DNA from: Klebsiella sp. RHBSTW-00484
Lineage (GTDB): Bacteria > Pseudomonadota > Gammaproteobacteria > Enterobacterales > Enterobacteriaceae
Assembly (NCBI RefSeq): GCF_013705725.1
Contig: NZ_CP055481.1
Span: forward strand, 2,418,001 to 2,482,000
Direction: 5' to 3'
DNA: 64,000 nt
Position 1 is the stretch's first letter, and every line of letters starts with the position of its first letter. Of this stretch, positions 28,732-37,325 are shown in pieces. The translations under genes were made by a program, and so were the position numbers. The notes under the pieces were generated by a model. That model saw only the letters and a program-made list of their open reading frames with translations, had not been told where the DNA came from and searched no databases.

Positions 28732-30105
28732 TTACAGTCTGGCACGCGGCTGTGTGACACGAAGGCCGCTGACGGCGGCAGCGACAACGGCAAGCGTGCC
28801 GGCCAACAGAAGTGCGGTGTGGGTTCCGCTATTCCCCAGCAGATTAAACAGCAATGCGACCAGCGCCGCGCCGGTGCTCTGACCCAGCAGGCGTGCAGTA
28901 CCTAACATCCCACTCGCGCCACCGCTGCGATGGGCAGGGGCTGACGACACAATCGTATGGTTGTTTGGTGACTGGAACAGACCAAAACCTGCGCCACAGA
29001 GCGCCATTCGCCAGATGATATCCAGGTCCGAAGGGGAAGAGGGCAGTAAAGCGAGGCCGAACAGACCACAGGCCATCACAATCAGGCCAATTGCGCCCAA
29101 CAGGCCGGCATGGACTCTCTCAATCAAATACCCTGCCAGCGGTGCCATCACCATCGTGGCCAGCGGCCACGGCGTCAGGAGCAGACCGGTTTCGACCTCA
29201 CTGCGCCCCATCACGGATTGCAGGAAGAACGGTAGCGAAACCATCGCCAGCATCTGGGCACAGAAGGAGCAGATTGAGGTACAAATCGAAAGCGAAAACA
29301 GCGGAATGCGCAGCAGATCAACGGGTAGCAAGGGGACCGGCATCTGGAGTTGACGACGAACAAAAAAGAATCCAACGACCAGCATCGCCACGACCTCTGC
29401 CAGAACCAGTTGTGTAGACTGGCCCTGGGCAAAACCGCCGAGGGCAGTAATCAGCAGGCCAAAAGTCAGCGCATTCATAATTGCACTGGGCAGATCGAAG
29501 CGGGTAATTTTACTCCGCCCGGCGTTGACTGGCAGATAGCGCATTGCGAGGACCAGCGAAATGATGCCCAGCGGGATGTTAATCAGGAATAGCCATTGCC
29601 AGGAGGCAACGGAGAGAATCGCTGCGGCAATTGTCGGCCCTGCCGCGGATGATACCGCCACGACAAAAGAGTTGATCCCCATTCCGCGACCGAGAAACCG
29701 CTGAGGGTAAATCAGGCGTATCAGTGCGGTATTGACGCTCATCAGCGCAGCACCGCCAAGACCCTGCGCGACGCGTGCCAGAGTCAACATTTCCAGACTA
29801 CTGGAGAGCGCGCAGGTGAGTGAGGTGAAGGTAAATACTACCAGTCCAATCTTATAAATGCGTCGGTAGCCGACCATATCGCCGAGAAAAGAGAGCGGTA
29901 GTAACGCGATAACGATGGCAATTTGATAGGCATTAACTATCCAAATAGACGATGCCGGAGAAGCATTTAAATCGCTGGCGATGGTCGGCAGCGCCACGTT
30001 GGCGATAGCACCATCCAGTACCGCCATCGTCAAACCTAATACAATGGTCAGAATTGCGCCGTAACGCTGCGGTAACGGCAGCCCATCGGAAGTGTTTTTA
30101 TCCAT
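28732..30105 (-). CDS. yebQ: MFS drug-efflux-type transporter YebQ
   Basis: Major facilitator superfamily protein of the EmrB/QacA group. The 457 residues hold about 14 hydrophobic helices. Signature blocks are LDGAIANVALPTIASDL (motif near helix 1), FLGDMVGYRRIYKIGL (loop 2-3, motif A), and AQGLGGAALMSVNTALI (motif C region). Length and sequence match E. coli YebQ. The substrate is not established. It is divergent from kdgR across 177 bp. Confidence 0.92.
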   Translation of the reverse strand: MDKNTSDGLPLPQRYGAILTIVLGLTMAVLDGAIANVALPTIASDLNASPASSIWIVNAYQIAIVIALLPLSFLGDMVGYRRIYKIGLVVFTFTSLTCALSSSLEMLTLARVAQGLGGAALMSVNTALIRLIYPQRFLGRGMGINSFVVAVSSAAGPTIAAAILSVASWQWLFLINIPLGIISLVLAMRYLPVNAGRSKITRFDLPSAIMNALTFGLLITALGGFAQGQSTQLVLAEVVAMLVVGFFFVRRQLQMPVPLLPVDLLRIPLFSLSICTSICSFCAQMLAMVSLPFFLQSVMGRSEVETGLLLTPWPLATMVMAPLAGYLIERVHAGLLGAIGLIVMACGLFGLALLPSSPSDLDIIWRMALCGAGFGLFQSPNNHTIVSSAPAHRSGGASGMLGTARLLGQSTGAALVALLFNLLGNSGTHTALLLAGTLAVVAAAVSGLRVTQPRARL

Positions 30106-30232
30106 GTGAAATCTATGTCTTAGTGAAAACTATTTACTGGACAATAATTTTAGCATTGATTATTCAGCGGTATGTCGCAGATTTGTAACTAAGAGGCAGA
30201 AGAACGATTGCGGGTATCGGCATGCGAATTTA

Positions 30233-30258
30233 TAATAAAAACCGGTTCTAGTTTTTAT
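30233..30258. promoter_or_regulatory. Inverted repeat in the kdgR promoter, candidate operator
   Basis: ATAAAAAC and GTTTTTAT flank the palindromic centre AACCGGTT about 35 bp before kdgR. The spacing differs from the KdgR consensus I recall, so autoregulation is only a possibility. Confidence 0.4.
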
Positions 30259-30282
30259 AAAACAGTTGCGATGAGGTGATAA

Positions 30283-31074
30283 ATGGCAGTTGCAGATTTG
30301 GATAAACAGCCAGATTCTGTCTCTTCGGTGTTGAAGGTTTTTGGCATTTTGCAGGCGCTTGGCGAAGAGCGTGAAATTGGCATTACCGAACTGTCCCAGC
30401 GCGTCATGATGTCAAAAAGCACCGTTTATCGCTTTTTGCAGACCATGAAATCGTTGGGATATGTGGCACAAGAAGGCGAGTCTGAGAAATATTCCCTGAC
30501 CCTGAAGCTGTTCGAACTGGGCGCGCGGGCATTGCAGAATGTTGATCTGGTACGTAGTGCGGATATTCAGATGCGCGAACTTTCTCGCCTGACGAAAGAG
30601 ACGGTCCACCTGGGCGCTCTGGACGAAGACAGTATTGTCTACATCCATAAAATCGACTCAATGTACAACTTGCGCATGTATTCGCGCATTGGTCGCCGCA
30701 ACCCGCTGTACAGTACCGCTATCGGTAAAGTGCTGCTGGCGTGGCGCGATCGCGCAGAAGTTGAGCAGATTCTTGAAGGCGTAGAGTACAAGCGCAGCAC
30801 TGACCGTACCATCACCAGTACTGAAGAGTTGTTATCGGTTCTGGATAAGGTCCGCCAACAGGGTTATGGCGAAGATAACGAAGAGCAGGAAGAAGGGTTG
30901 CGCTGTATTGGCGTGCCGGTTTTCGACCGCTTTGGCGTGGTTATTGCTGGCCTGAGTATCTCTTTCCCGACGCTGCGTTTTTCTGAAGAGCGTTTGAACG
31001 AGTATGTTGAGATGCTGCACACGGCAGCACGTAAGATTTCTGAGCAGATGGGTTACAACGATTATCCGTTCTGA
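30283..31074 (+). CDS. kdgR: IclR-family transcriptional repressor KdgR
   Basis: The 263-residue regulator has an N-terminal winged helix (IGITELSQRVMMSKSTVYRFLQ, about residues 35-56) and a C-terminal IclR effector domain (from about 95: LGALDEDSIVYIHKID, and RCIGVPVFDRFGVVIAGLSIS). It senses KDPG and 2-keto-3-deoxygluconate and represses pectin/hexuronate genes, including eda in relatives, which lies 29 kb away in this window. A hairpin follows the stop. Confidence 0.96.
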   Translation: MAVADLDKQPDSVSSVLKVFGILQALGEEREIGITELSQRVMMSKSTVYRFLQTMKSLGYVAQEGESEKYSLTLKLFELGARALQNVDLVRSADIQMRELSRLTKETVHLGALDEDSIVYIHKIDSMYNLRMYSRIGRRNPLYSTAIGKVLLAWRDRAEVEQILEGVEYKRSTDRTITSTEELLSVLDKVRQQGYGEDNEEQEEGLRCIGVPVFDRFGVVIAGLSISFPTLRFSEERLNEYVEMLHTAARKISEQMGYNDYPF

Positions 31075-31093
31075 CAGGTCTTAATCGTTGTGA

Positions 31094-31122
31094 ATTCGGG
31101 CTACTGACATTGTAGCCCGAAT
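31094..31122. terminator. Hairpin between kdgR and yobH
   Basis: ATTCGGGCTA / TAGCCCGAAT is a 10-bp perfect stem between the convergent genes kdgR and yobH. T-runs are poor, but placement suggests a bidirectional terminator. Confidence 0.65.
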
Positions 31123-31127
31123 CATAA

Positions 31128-31367
31128 CTAGCCGTTATCAACAACGGTGACGCTTTTTCGCAGAATAGGGCAATCGGTAATGCCGATAATACCGCTACTG
31201 GAATGAACATATTGTGCGGTGCTGATGCCGCGAGCCGTAAGATATTTACATTGCAATCCTAGTCCTCCGGCATTCTCACTGCTGCCCATTAATACGCCGT
31301 AACCGCTTAATAATACGCCGATCCACAAGATAGCCAGCACCACAATGGTACGTATGATCAATCGCAT
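31128..31367 (-). CDS. yobH: Uncharacterised small membrane-anchored protein YobH
   Basis: The 79-residue protein begins MRLIIRTIVVLAILWIGVLL, a transmembrane or signal-anchor helix, followed by a small domain with two cysteines (LGLQCKYLTARG and GITDCPILRK). It matches E. coli YobH in length and pattern. Function unknown. It is divergent from mgrB. Confidence 0.93.
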   Translation of the reverse strand: MRLIIRTIVVLAILWIGVLLSGYGVLMGSSENAGGLGLQCKYLTARGISTAQYVHSSSGIIGITDCPILRKSVTVVDNG

Positions 31368-31460
31368 TGTTGCCTCAATATTTGTATTATCCTTGCGTTT
31401 ATTCTGACATGAACACGAGTTGATACAAGTCTATGATTCCTAAACTTGCCTTTCGTATTA

Positions 31461-31495
31461 CAGTTAGCCGCGGTTTAAGAAGGTCATGTTATCCT
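31461..31495 (+). promoter_or_regulatory. mgrB promoter with probable PhoP box
   Basis: CAGTTA and GGTTTA lie as a direct repeat separated by 5 bp (31461-31477). They are followed after 12 bp by TATCCT (31490-31495), which fits the PhoP box to -10 geometry. mgrB is a known PhoP-activated gene. The upstream half-site is imperfect. Confidence 0.65.
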
Positions 31496-31526
31496 GGCGA
31501 CATCTGATACTGATGCGGAGAGTGGA

Positions 31527-31670
31527 GTGAAAAAATTACGGTGGGTTTTGCTGATAGTTATCATAGCGGGTTGTTTACTGCTATGGACTCAGATGCTTAA
31601 CGTAATGTGCGATCAGGATGTACAGTTCTTCAGCGGCATCTGCACTATCAACAAGTTTATACCCTGGTAA
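31527..31670 (+). CDS. mgrB: MgrB, small feedback inhibitor of PhoQ (intact)
   Basis: The 47-codon gene starts with GTG and encodes a single-span inner-membrane protein: a short basic cytoplasmic tail (KKLRW), a transmembrane helix ([14 protein letters not shown]), and a periplasmic part with the two cysteines required for function (VMCDQD and SGICTIN), ending FIPW. As I recall the Klebsiella MgrB sequence, this is identical or nearly so. GGAG lies close before the GTG. The frame shows no insertion, stop or frameshift, so loss-of-MgrB polymyxin resistance is not predicted from this gene. Confidence 0.95.
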   Translation: MKKLRWVLLIVIIAGCLLLWTQMLNVMCDQDVQFFSGICTINKFIPW

Positions 31671-31744
31671 GACATTTTTAATATGACCGATTTTCTTCTG
31701 CTGCGTGGGTGGTAGAATGAACGCCTTCTCTTTGAGGTGGTGAA

Positions 31745-32035
31745 ATGAGTGAGTTATTAAATCCTGGGATCGTAAATCTGGCGTCAGTAGCATTGTCGGT
31801 TGTGCTGTTGCTTGTCGGCCTGTTGTTGTGGTTTTTTGTTAATCGCGCCAGCTCGCGCGCCAATGAGCAGATTGCTCTGCTGCAAGCCTTGCTGGATCAG
31901 CAAAAGCGGCAGAATGCGCTGCTCCGCCGTCTGTGTGAAGCCAATGAGCCTGAGAAAGAGGACGTTGCCGGGCCTTCTGCAATCGAGAAGGGAAAAGGCG
32001 ATGACGACTTCATCCGCCTTGTCGCAGAACGGTAA
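31745..32035 (+). CDS. yebO: Uncharacterised membrane-anchored protein YebO
   Basis: The 96-residue protein has an N-terminal transmembrane helix (SVALSVVLLLVGLLLWFFV, about residues 13-31) and a cytoplasmic coiled-coil-like segment (RANEQIALLQALLDQQKRQN), ending in an acidic/basic tail. It matches E. coli YebO, which also follows mgrB. AGGTGG lies before the ATG. Function unknown. Confidence 0.92.
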   Translation: MSELLNPGIVNLASVALSVVLLLVGLLLWFFVNRASSRANEQIALLQALLDQQKRQNALLRRLCEANEPEKEDVAGPSAIEKGKGDDDFIRLVAER

Positions 32036-32403
32036 TCCGACTGACAGGTGTGCACCGCTGCGGTGTGCGCCTGCATATCAGCTGACTATAACTAATCCTT
32101 ATCTATTTACCCGCTTTCAGCGCCAGTCTGAACTGTTAAGATATGATTTCCTCCGCATGCTTCTGTGATTTGTTTAGACACGCAAATAAAAGAATTATGA
32201 TGTGGGTCAATTGCAGAACAAACATCATGTCATCAATACTTCATTATTATCGTGCAATGTAGACAATATTTTGAGCACTTCAATTAACGCGTTTCATTAT
32301 TATGGAATGCGCATAGTTTACGCGAATTTTCAACTATCGATATGAACTTTTATGTGCATCATTATGCAGTTTTCTTTGTATACCACTAAAATTGGCAGTT
32401 CGT
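32036..32403. other. AT-rich intergenic stretch after yebO
   Basis: No gene or RNA is recognised here. The composition is A/T-rich with several poly-T tracts. It may hold the distal part of the yobF-cspC control region. Confidence 0.4.
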
Positions 32404-32520
32404 ATGCGAACCGACGACAACACTCTGAAGTCGTTGAGCTATGTTGAAAAAGTTGCAGTTATGGGGGATGTGTTATTGCTGGAACCGCATGACAGTGAAG
32501 GATTCGACTGTGGGAGCTAA
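32404..32520 (+). CDS. Candidate 38-residue ORF upstream of yobF
   Basis: An ATG-started frame encodes MRTDDNTLKSLSYVEKVAVM and continues with an acidic, protein-like segment (GDVLLLEPHDSEGFDCGS) to a TAA. The composition looks like a real peptide, but no clear Shine-Dalgarno precedes the ATG and I do not recognise a homologue. It lies before the probable cspC-yobF promoter (TATAAT at 32555-32560). It may be expressed on its own or be chance. Confidence 0.4.
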   Translation: MRTDDNTLKSLSYVEKVAVMGDVLLLEPHDSEGFDCGS

Positions 32521-32657
32521 GACGCATAAATGTGCAGATGATCAAATGATTATCTTATAATCTGTGCGAGCGATCGAGACCCGTCTAAAAATGGCTTGCC
32601 ATTATTTACGTTGTATGTGATAACACCGTTCGGGTTAAACGAGGTACAGTTCTGTTT

Positions 32658-32774
32658 ATGTGTGGCATTTTCAGTAAAGAAGTCCTGAGTAAACACGTTG
32701 TCGTTGAATACCGCTTCTCTGCCGAACCTTATATTAGTGCCTCATGCAGTTATGTGTCAGTTTTATCTATGTAA
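32658..32774 (+). CDS. yobF: Small heat-shock-associated protein YobF, short form
   Basis: The 38-residue product begins [20 protein letters not shown] and ends SYVSVLSM. E. coli YobF as I recall it has the same first 38 residues with few changes, then nine more (LCLRAKKTI). Here TAA follows SVLSM at once. The DNA after the stop still resembles the E. coli tail (GGGCGAAGAAA), so this lineage appears to have lost the C-terminal nine residues. It is co-transcribed with cspC, 44 bp downstream. The role is unknown. Confidence 0.85.
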   Translation: MCGIFSKEVLSKHVVVEYRFSAEPYISASCSYVSVLSM

Positions 32775-32818
32775 GCGCCTAAGGGCGAAGAAAGAAAACA
32801 GTCTAAGGAATTTTGCAA

Positions 32819-33028
32819 ATGGCAAAGATTAAAGGTCAAGTTAAGTGGTTCAACGAGTCTAAAGGTTTTGGTTTCATTACTCCTGCTGATGGCAGCAAAG
32901 ATGTGTTCGTACACTTCTCTGCAATCCAGGGTAACGGCTTCAAAACTCTGGCTGAAGGCCAGAACGTTGAGTTCGAAATTCAGGACGGCCAGAAAGGTCC
33001 AGCAGCAGTTAACGTAACTGCTATCTGA
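32819..33028 (+). CDS. cspC: Cold-shock-family RNA chaperone CspC
   Basis: The 69-residue single cold-shock domain carries the RNA-binding motifs GFGFI (RNP1) and VFVHF (RNP2). As recalled, the sequence is identical to E. coli CspC. It is constitutively expressed and stabilises stress mRNAs such as rpoS. The ATG at 32819 is used; AAGGAA lies about 10 bp before it. The long leader includes yobF. Confidence 0.98.
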
Positions 33029-33052
33029 TTCAAGACTACTGAATCTTGTAAG

Positions 33053-33079
33053 AAAGCCTCGCCTGTGCGGGGCTTTTTA
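33053..33079 (+). terminator. Terminator after cspC
   Basis: AAAGCCTCGCC / GCGGGGCTTTTT forms a stem with a 4-5 nt loop and T-run, 25 bp after the cspC stop. Confidence 0.9.
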
Positions 33080-33220
33080 GTCTCTATTGCAAAACGTTTC
33101 TATTTTCCCCCCTCCGTTGTGCTTTGTTGCAAAACAACACCCTTATTCGCATTGTTTAGCAGTCTTTTTTTGCCTATTTTCTGTTAAATCAGAGGGTTGC
33201 AAAATAATGATGGAGCTAAG

Positions 33221-34966
33221 GTGCAAAAGAACAAAATTAAGTCAGCCGCCAATTTTACCCCGATCCGTTTTGGGTTGCTGTGCGTGGCGATACTCAGTTG
33301 TCTTGGGCTGCTATTGGCTCGAGTGGGCTGGCTACAAATTGTCTCCCCAGACAAGCTGGTTAAACAAGAAGATATGCGCTCCTTGCGCGAGGAGCCTGTT
33401 GACGTTCAACGTGGGATGATTAGCGATCGCGAAGGCCGCCCGCTGGCGGTTAGCGTACCGGTAAGCGCGATTTGGGTCGATCCGCAAACGACCATCGAAA
33501 AGGGTGGGGTGGGATACGGTCCCCGCTGGCAGGCTATGGCCGAGGCTTTACACCTCAATCTCAACGACCTGGCCCACCGTGTTGAAGCGCATCCTCATGC
33601 GCGGTTTCTCTATCTGGCTCGCCAGATAAACCCGGAGCAGGCGGAATGGATCGATAAACTTCATCTACCGGGCATTAATCTGCGCGATGAGTCGCGCCGC
33701 TTCTATCCGGCTGGTCACGTCGCCGCTAACTTGCTTGGTTTTACCAATATCGACAACCAGGGTATTGAAGGGGTTGAGAAAAGTTTTAATGCCCAGCTAA
33801 CCGGTAAGCCGGGGCGTCGGCTGGTACGTAAAGACCGTCATGGCAACGTTATTGAAAATATTACCGAAATGGCGGCGGTTCCTGCCCATAATTTGCAGTT
33901 GAGCATTGACGAGCGGCTGCAAACGGTGACTGAAGATGCGCTGGACAATGCCGTGCGCTGGAATAAAGCGGAGTCGGGAGCGGCAGTGTTGATTAAAATC
34001 GACACCGGAGAAATTTTGTCGATGGCCAGCTATCCGGATTTCAACCCTAATAATCGCGATGATGCGAAGCTGAATGACTTCCGCAACCGTGCGATCAGCG
34101 ACACCTTTGAGCCCGGTTCAACGGTCAAACCTCTGGTGCTGATGACTGCGCTTCAACAAGGTATCGTACAACCAGATAGCGTGGTGGATACCCACCCCTT
34201 TGTGCTGGATGGTCACCGCATTCGCGACGTGGGTTACTATCCGGAATTGACCCTCACCGGCATCCTGCAAAAATCCAGCGATACCGGGGTTTCGCATTTG
34301 TCGCTGGCGATGCCGGTCCAGCATCTTATTGATACCTATAAGGCATTCGGTTTTGGCGACTCTACCGGATTGGGGTTGACCGGCGAGAGCGCGGGGCTGA
34401 TGCCGCAGCGTCGCTATTGGGGGCAACTGGATCGGGCGACTTTCGCCTTCGGTTATGGTCTGATGGTGACGCCGCTTCAGCTAGCACATGTTTATGCCAC
34501 AATTGGCGGCTATGGCATTGAGCGGCCGCTGTCGATCACGCGCATCGACCCGCCGGTCATTGGCACTCGCGTGATGCCGGAGCAAATCGTACATGAAGTT
34601 GAGCACATGATGGAGAGCGTGGCCTTACCGGGCGGCGGCGGGACTAAAGCGGCGGTGCGCGACTATCGGGTGGCGGTGAAAACCGGCACCGCTAAAAAAA
34701 TCGGTCCGGATGGTAAATACATTGATAAGTACGTTGCCTATACCGCTGGTGTTGCGCCGGCCAGCAACCCGAAATTTGCGCTGGTGGTGGTGATGAACGA
34801 CCCCAGCAACGGGTCGTATTACGGCGGGGCGGTTTCTGCGCCGGTATTCAGCCAGATCATGGGCGATGTCCTGTGCCTGGAGAACGTTATGCCGGATGGA
34901 ATGCCGCAGGATTCAGAAAACCTCATCGTAATGCACAACGGCGAGGCCTTTTCCCCCGCGCTGTAA
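33221..34966 (+). CDS. Class B penicillin-binding protein, second PBP3 (PBP3SAL-like)
   Basis: FtsI-type peptidoglycan transpeptidase of 581 residues. One N-terminal transmembrane helix ([22 protein letters not shown]) precedes the pedestal domain ([18 protein letters not shown]). Catalytic motifs are STVK with the active Ser ([12 protein letters not shown], about residue 302), SSD ([10 protein letters not shown]) and KTGT ([10 protein letters not shown]). Genuine ftsI lies in the mra cluster elsewhere, so this is a paralogue. The same position, before rlmA, holds PBP3SAL in Salmonella, which acts in cell division at acidic pH. E. coli K-12 lacks it. The GTG at 33221 with GGAG five bases before it is preferred. 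Confidence 0.9.
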   Translation: MQKNKIKSAANFTPIRFGLLCVAILSCLGLLLARVGWLQIVSPDKLVKQEDMRSLREEPVDVQRGMISDREGRPLAVSVPVSAIWVDPQTTIEKGGVGYGPRWQAMAEALHLNLNDLAHRVEAHPHARFLYLARQINPEQAEWIDKLHLPGINLRDESRRFYPAGHVAANLLGFTNIDNQGIEGVEKSFNAQLTGKPGRRLVRKDRHGNVIENITEMAAVPAHNLQLSIDERLQTVTEDALDNAVRWNKAESGAAVLIKIDTGEILSMASYPDFNPNNRDDAKLNDFRNRAISDTFEPGSTVKPLVLMTALQQGIVQPDSVVDTHPFVLDGHRIRDVGYYPELTLTGILQKSSDTGVSHLSLAMPVQHLIDTYKAFGFGDSTGLGLTGESAGLMPQRRYWGQLDRATFAFGYGLMVTPLQLAHVYATIGGYGIERPLSITRIDPPVIGTRVMPEQIVHEVEHMMESVALPGGGGTKAAVRDYRVAVKTGTAKKIGPDGKYIDKYVAYTAGVAPASNPKFALVVVMNDPSNGSYYGGAVSAPVFSQIMGDVLCLENVMPDGMPQDSENLIVMHNGEAFSPAL

Positions 34967-34973
34967 CAGTGGT

Positions 34974-35011
34974 CTGAAAGGGCGAATAGCGCTACACTTT
35001 CGCCCTTTCAG
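34974..35011. other. Long inverted repeat between the PBP gene and rlmA
   Basis: CTGAAAGGGCGA (34974-34985) pairs with TCGCCCTTTCAG (35000-35011). It lacks a T-run but sits 8 bp after the PBP stop, so it may protect or end that transcript. Confidence 0.6.
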
Positions 35012-35027
35012 CGACACCGGAGTTGTC

Positions 35028-35822
35028 ATGTCTTACAGTTGCCCACTTTGCCACGCGCCGCTTGAGCGCCGCGACAATAGCTATATTTGCCCACAGCGGC
35101 ATCAGTTCGATCTGGCGAAGGAGGGCTACGTTAATTTGCTGCCGGTACAGTTTAAGCGGTCTCGCGATCCTGGCGACAGCGCGGAGATGATGCAGGCCCG
35201 TCGGGCGTTTCTCGATGCGGGTCATTATCAACCTCTGCGAGATGCTATTAGTGCTTATCTGCAAACCTTCGCTCCGATTGATTTACTGGATATCGGCTGT
35301 GGGGAAGGGTATTACACTCATGCTTTTGCTGCCATAGCCGCCCATAGCTGGGGGCTGGATGTTTCTAAATCCGCTATTCGCGCCGCGGCTAAACGTTATC
35401 CGCAAGTCAATTTTTGCGTCGCATCCAGCCAGCGCTTGCCGTTTGACGATGCCAGCCTTGATGCGGTCGTGCGAATTTATGCCCCGTGTAATGCTCAAGA
35501 ATTGGCGCGTGTTGTCAGGCCCGGCGGCTGGGTGATCACCGCGACGCCTGGTCCGCGTCATTTATTGGAACTCAAAGGATTAATTTACGACGACGTGCGC
35601 CTGCATGAGCAGAACACGGAAGAGATGACGGGATTCACGTTATGCCACCAGCAGCAGCTGGCCTATCCGATGCAGCTAAATGGAAGTGAGGCAGAAGCGT
35701 TACTACAGATGACGCCGTTTGCGTGGCGGGCAAAACCGGCAGTTCGAGAAGCCTTACGTCAGCAGGAACTATTTGGCTGCCAGACCGATTTTGCTATTCA
35801 CTGCTGGCAGCGCGATGCCTGA
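35028..35822 (+). CDS. rlmA: 23S rRNA (guanine-745 N1)-methyltransferase
   Basis: SAM-dependent enzyme that modifies G745 of 23S rRNA. The 264-residue protein has an N-terminal zinc finger ([20 protein letters not shown] followed by RHQF, with Cys and His ligands) and a Rossmann methyltransferase domain whose SAM motif is [15 protein letters not shown] (about residue 86). It converges with mntP, whose stop lies 4 bp away. Confidence 0.96.
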   Translation: MSYSCPLCHAPLERRDNSYICPQRHQFDLAKEGYVNLLPVQFKRSRDPGDSAEMMQARRAFLDAGHYQPLRDAISAYLQTFAPIDLLDIGCGEGYYTHAFAAIAAHSWGLDVSKSAIRAAAKRYPQVNFCVASSQRLPFDDASLDAVVRIYAPCNAQELARVVRPGGWVITATPGPRHLLELKGLIYDDVRLHEQNTEEMTGFTLCHQQQLAYPMQLNGSEAEALLQMTPFAWRAKPAVREALRQQELFGCQTDFAIHCWQRDA

Positions 35823-35825
35823 TGG

Positions 35826-36392
35826 CTAGCCGGCAAAATGGCTCCAGAGTATTTGGGCGCCAATGCCAATCAGAACGATACCACCCAGTATTTCGGCCCG
35901 TTTGCCCAGCAGCGGGCCGATAAAGCGTCCTACCATAATGCCCAGCGTCGACATCATCAACGTGGCACAACCGATGGCCAGCGCGGTGGCGATAATATTG
36001 ACCTGCAAGAACGCCAGACCAACGCCGACAGCCATGGCATCAAGACTGGTGGCGAAAGCGGTGGTGACCAGCAGCCAGAAACCGTGACGGCGGGGAGCTT
36101 CACACTCTTCGTCGTCGCTGCCGCGAAATCCTTCAATAACCATACGACCGCCGAGAAACACCAGCAGTATGAAGGCAATCCAGTGATTCCATTCAAGAAC
36201 AAACTGGCTGGCCAGCATCCCCATGCCCCAACCGACGAGCGGGGTGAGCGTTTCGATAGCGCCAAAGATAAGGCCCGTGCGCAAGGCTTCGGAAAATTTA
36301 GGTTTATGGAGGGTCGCGCCCTTACCGATAGAAGCCGCGAAGGCGTCCATGGACATGCCGAAGGCAAGAAGAATGGTAGCGGAAATATTCAT
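35826..36392 (-). CDS. mntP: Manganese efflux pump MntP
   Basis: The 188-residue inner-membrane protein has six transmembrane helices in two three-helix repeats. The conserved acidic residues are in [13 protein letters not shown] (helix 1) and [14 protein letters not shown] (helix 4). It exports excess Mn(II). Control elements upstream are a yybP-ykoY riboswitch, two MntR-like boxes and a Fur-like box. Confidence 0.97.
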   Translation of the reverse strand: MNISATILLAFGMSMDAFAASIGKGATLHKPKFSEALRTGLIFGAIETLTPLVGWGMGMLASQFVLEWNHWIAFILLVFLGGRMVIEGFRGSDDEECEAPRRHGFWLLVTTAFATSLDAMAVGVGLAFLQVNIIATALAIGCATLMMSTLGIMVGRFIGPLLGKRAEILGGIVLIGIGAQILWSHFAG

Positions 36393-36494
36393 TAGAGCGT
36401 CCTGACCGGGGATAATCCATATGACACATCGCTACCCCCAGTAAGCATACGCAGCTCATCCTGATGATGAAGTGCTGCGTACAGCAGTGATGTG

Positions 36495-36622
36495 TCTATG
36501 GTCTCGCCTGATTGAATACTTTCTTCAACCCGTACGTGCCACGTTTTGCAACGAGTATGTTGACACGTACATTTCCTGACTGGCAGGAAATCGGCTACTC
36601 CCCAACGACGGGCGCAACCTTA
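36495..36622 (-). promoter_or_regulatory. yybP-ykoY manganese riboswitch in the mntP leader
   Basis: On the minus strand the leader reads TTGGGGAGTAGCCG, the family's 5' signature, and later AACATACTCG, the second conserved loop strand. Nested helices lie between and after them (for example CTTTCTTC to the GGCGAGACC end). It lies about 100 nt upstream of the mntP start codon. Mn(II) binding is known to raise mntP translation in E. coli. Exact ends are approximate. Confidence 0.9.
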
Positions 36623-36674
36623 ACATAATTTTAGAATATAAAACAATAACAGAGTTAGGTTATTTTGATAACTA

Positions 36675-36694
36675 AATGATAACGATTTTCATTT
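36675..36694 (-). promoter_or_regulatory. Fur-like box upstream of mntP
   Basis: TGATAACGATTTTCA matches the 7-1-7 Fur consensus TGATAATnATTATCA at 12 of 14 positions. It lies near the expected mntP transcription start. Confidence 0.5.
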
Positions 36695-36745
36695 TAATTT
36701 AGGAGTGAATGATTCGTTAATAAATATGAGGATATTAGACGGATG

Positions 36746-36808
36746 AAATATAGCACTGGCTATACATCATCCGTTGGGAAATTGTGAGATATAGCGTGAA
36801 CTATATTT
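36746..36808 (-). promoter_or_regulatory. Two MntR-like palindromes upstream of mntP
   Basis: The palindrome at 36746-36767 has arms AAATATAGC and GCTATACAT. A second at 36787-36808 has arms AGATATAG and CTATATTT. Both resemble the MntR box (arms AAACATAGC / GCTATGTTT); the first is closer. MntR with manganese activates mntP in E. coli. Confidence 0.6.
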
Positions 36809-36813
36809 CTAAA

Positions 36814-37272
36814 TCATTGAGTTGAAACGAGAAGTTTGTATATCTTCTCCAGATCGTCGATATTGCGCACACGAATAAGTAAACGGCGTTGCTCTAATTG
36901 CATCACCAGCACGCCATCTTCCGATAAATTCATCTCTTTAATTCGCTTATATTCAATCCAGATATTGGCGAAGAAAAAACCACTCTTTTTGAAGATGATC
37001 TTCGGAGTGCGGATCCAGAACAAATATAGCCCCATTAGTGCCAGGGCAGATAATAACCAGGTGGTGATAAGTTCGCCCTGGTTGGCCATATTGTTGTAAA
37101 TCAGTATCCCGATAAGGCCGACGAAGATAATGCCATCAACACGACTGCGGCGGAGCAGGGGGATAGCCAGCAGACTTGGGCCGTTAAGACGCGGCATAAT
37201 GAACTGGTCGTAAACCGCAAAGGCGAGCAGAACGAGAATAAACAGGATTAACACCAGGTCCGTGATTGTCAT
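36814..37272 (-). CDS. yobD: DUF986 inner-membrane protein YobD
   Basis: The 152-residue protein begins [20 protein letters not shown] and has about three transmembrane helices, followed by a cytoplasmic PH-like C-terminal region ([20 protein letters not shown], ending [10 protein letters not shown]). Length and ends equal E. coli YobD. The start at 37272 is fixed by homology; the frame extends upstream through the manXYZ terminator. Function unknown. Confidence 0.93.
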   Translation of the reverse strand: MTITDLVLILFILVLLAFAVYDQFIMPRLNGPSLLAIPLLRRSRVDGIIFVGLIGILIYNNMANQGELITTWLLSALALMGLYLFWIRTPKIIFKKSGFFFANIWIEYKRIKEMNLSEDGVLVMQLEQRRLLIRVRNIDDLEKIYKLLVSTQ

Positions 37273-37284
37273 CCATCCTCCAAA

Positions 37285-37311
37285 TAAAAAAGCCGGGGGC
37301 AAGCCCCCGGC
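37285..37311 (-). terminator. Terminator after manXYZ
   Basis: GCCGGGGGC / GCCCCCGGC forms a 9-bp GC stem with a 2-nt spacer, so the loop takes up inner pairs. On the minus strand it runs into TTTTTTATTT. It is 14 bp after the manZ stop. Confidence 0.92.
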
Positions 37312-37325
37312 GCACAACACAATAA

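Noticed and set aside
32521..32657. Possible tRNA or structured RNA before yobF
   Set aside because: No cloverleaf could be drawn, and the segment fits the long transcribed leader of yobF-cspC.
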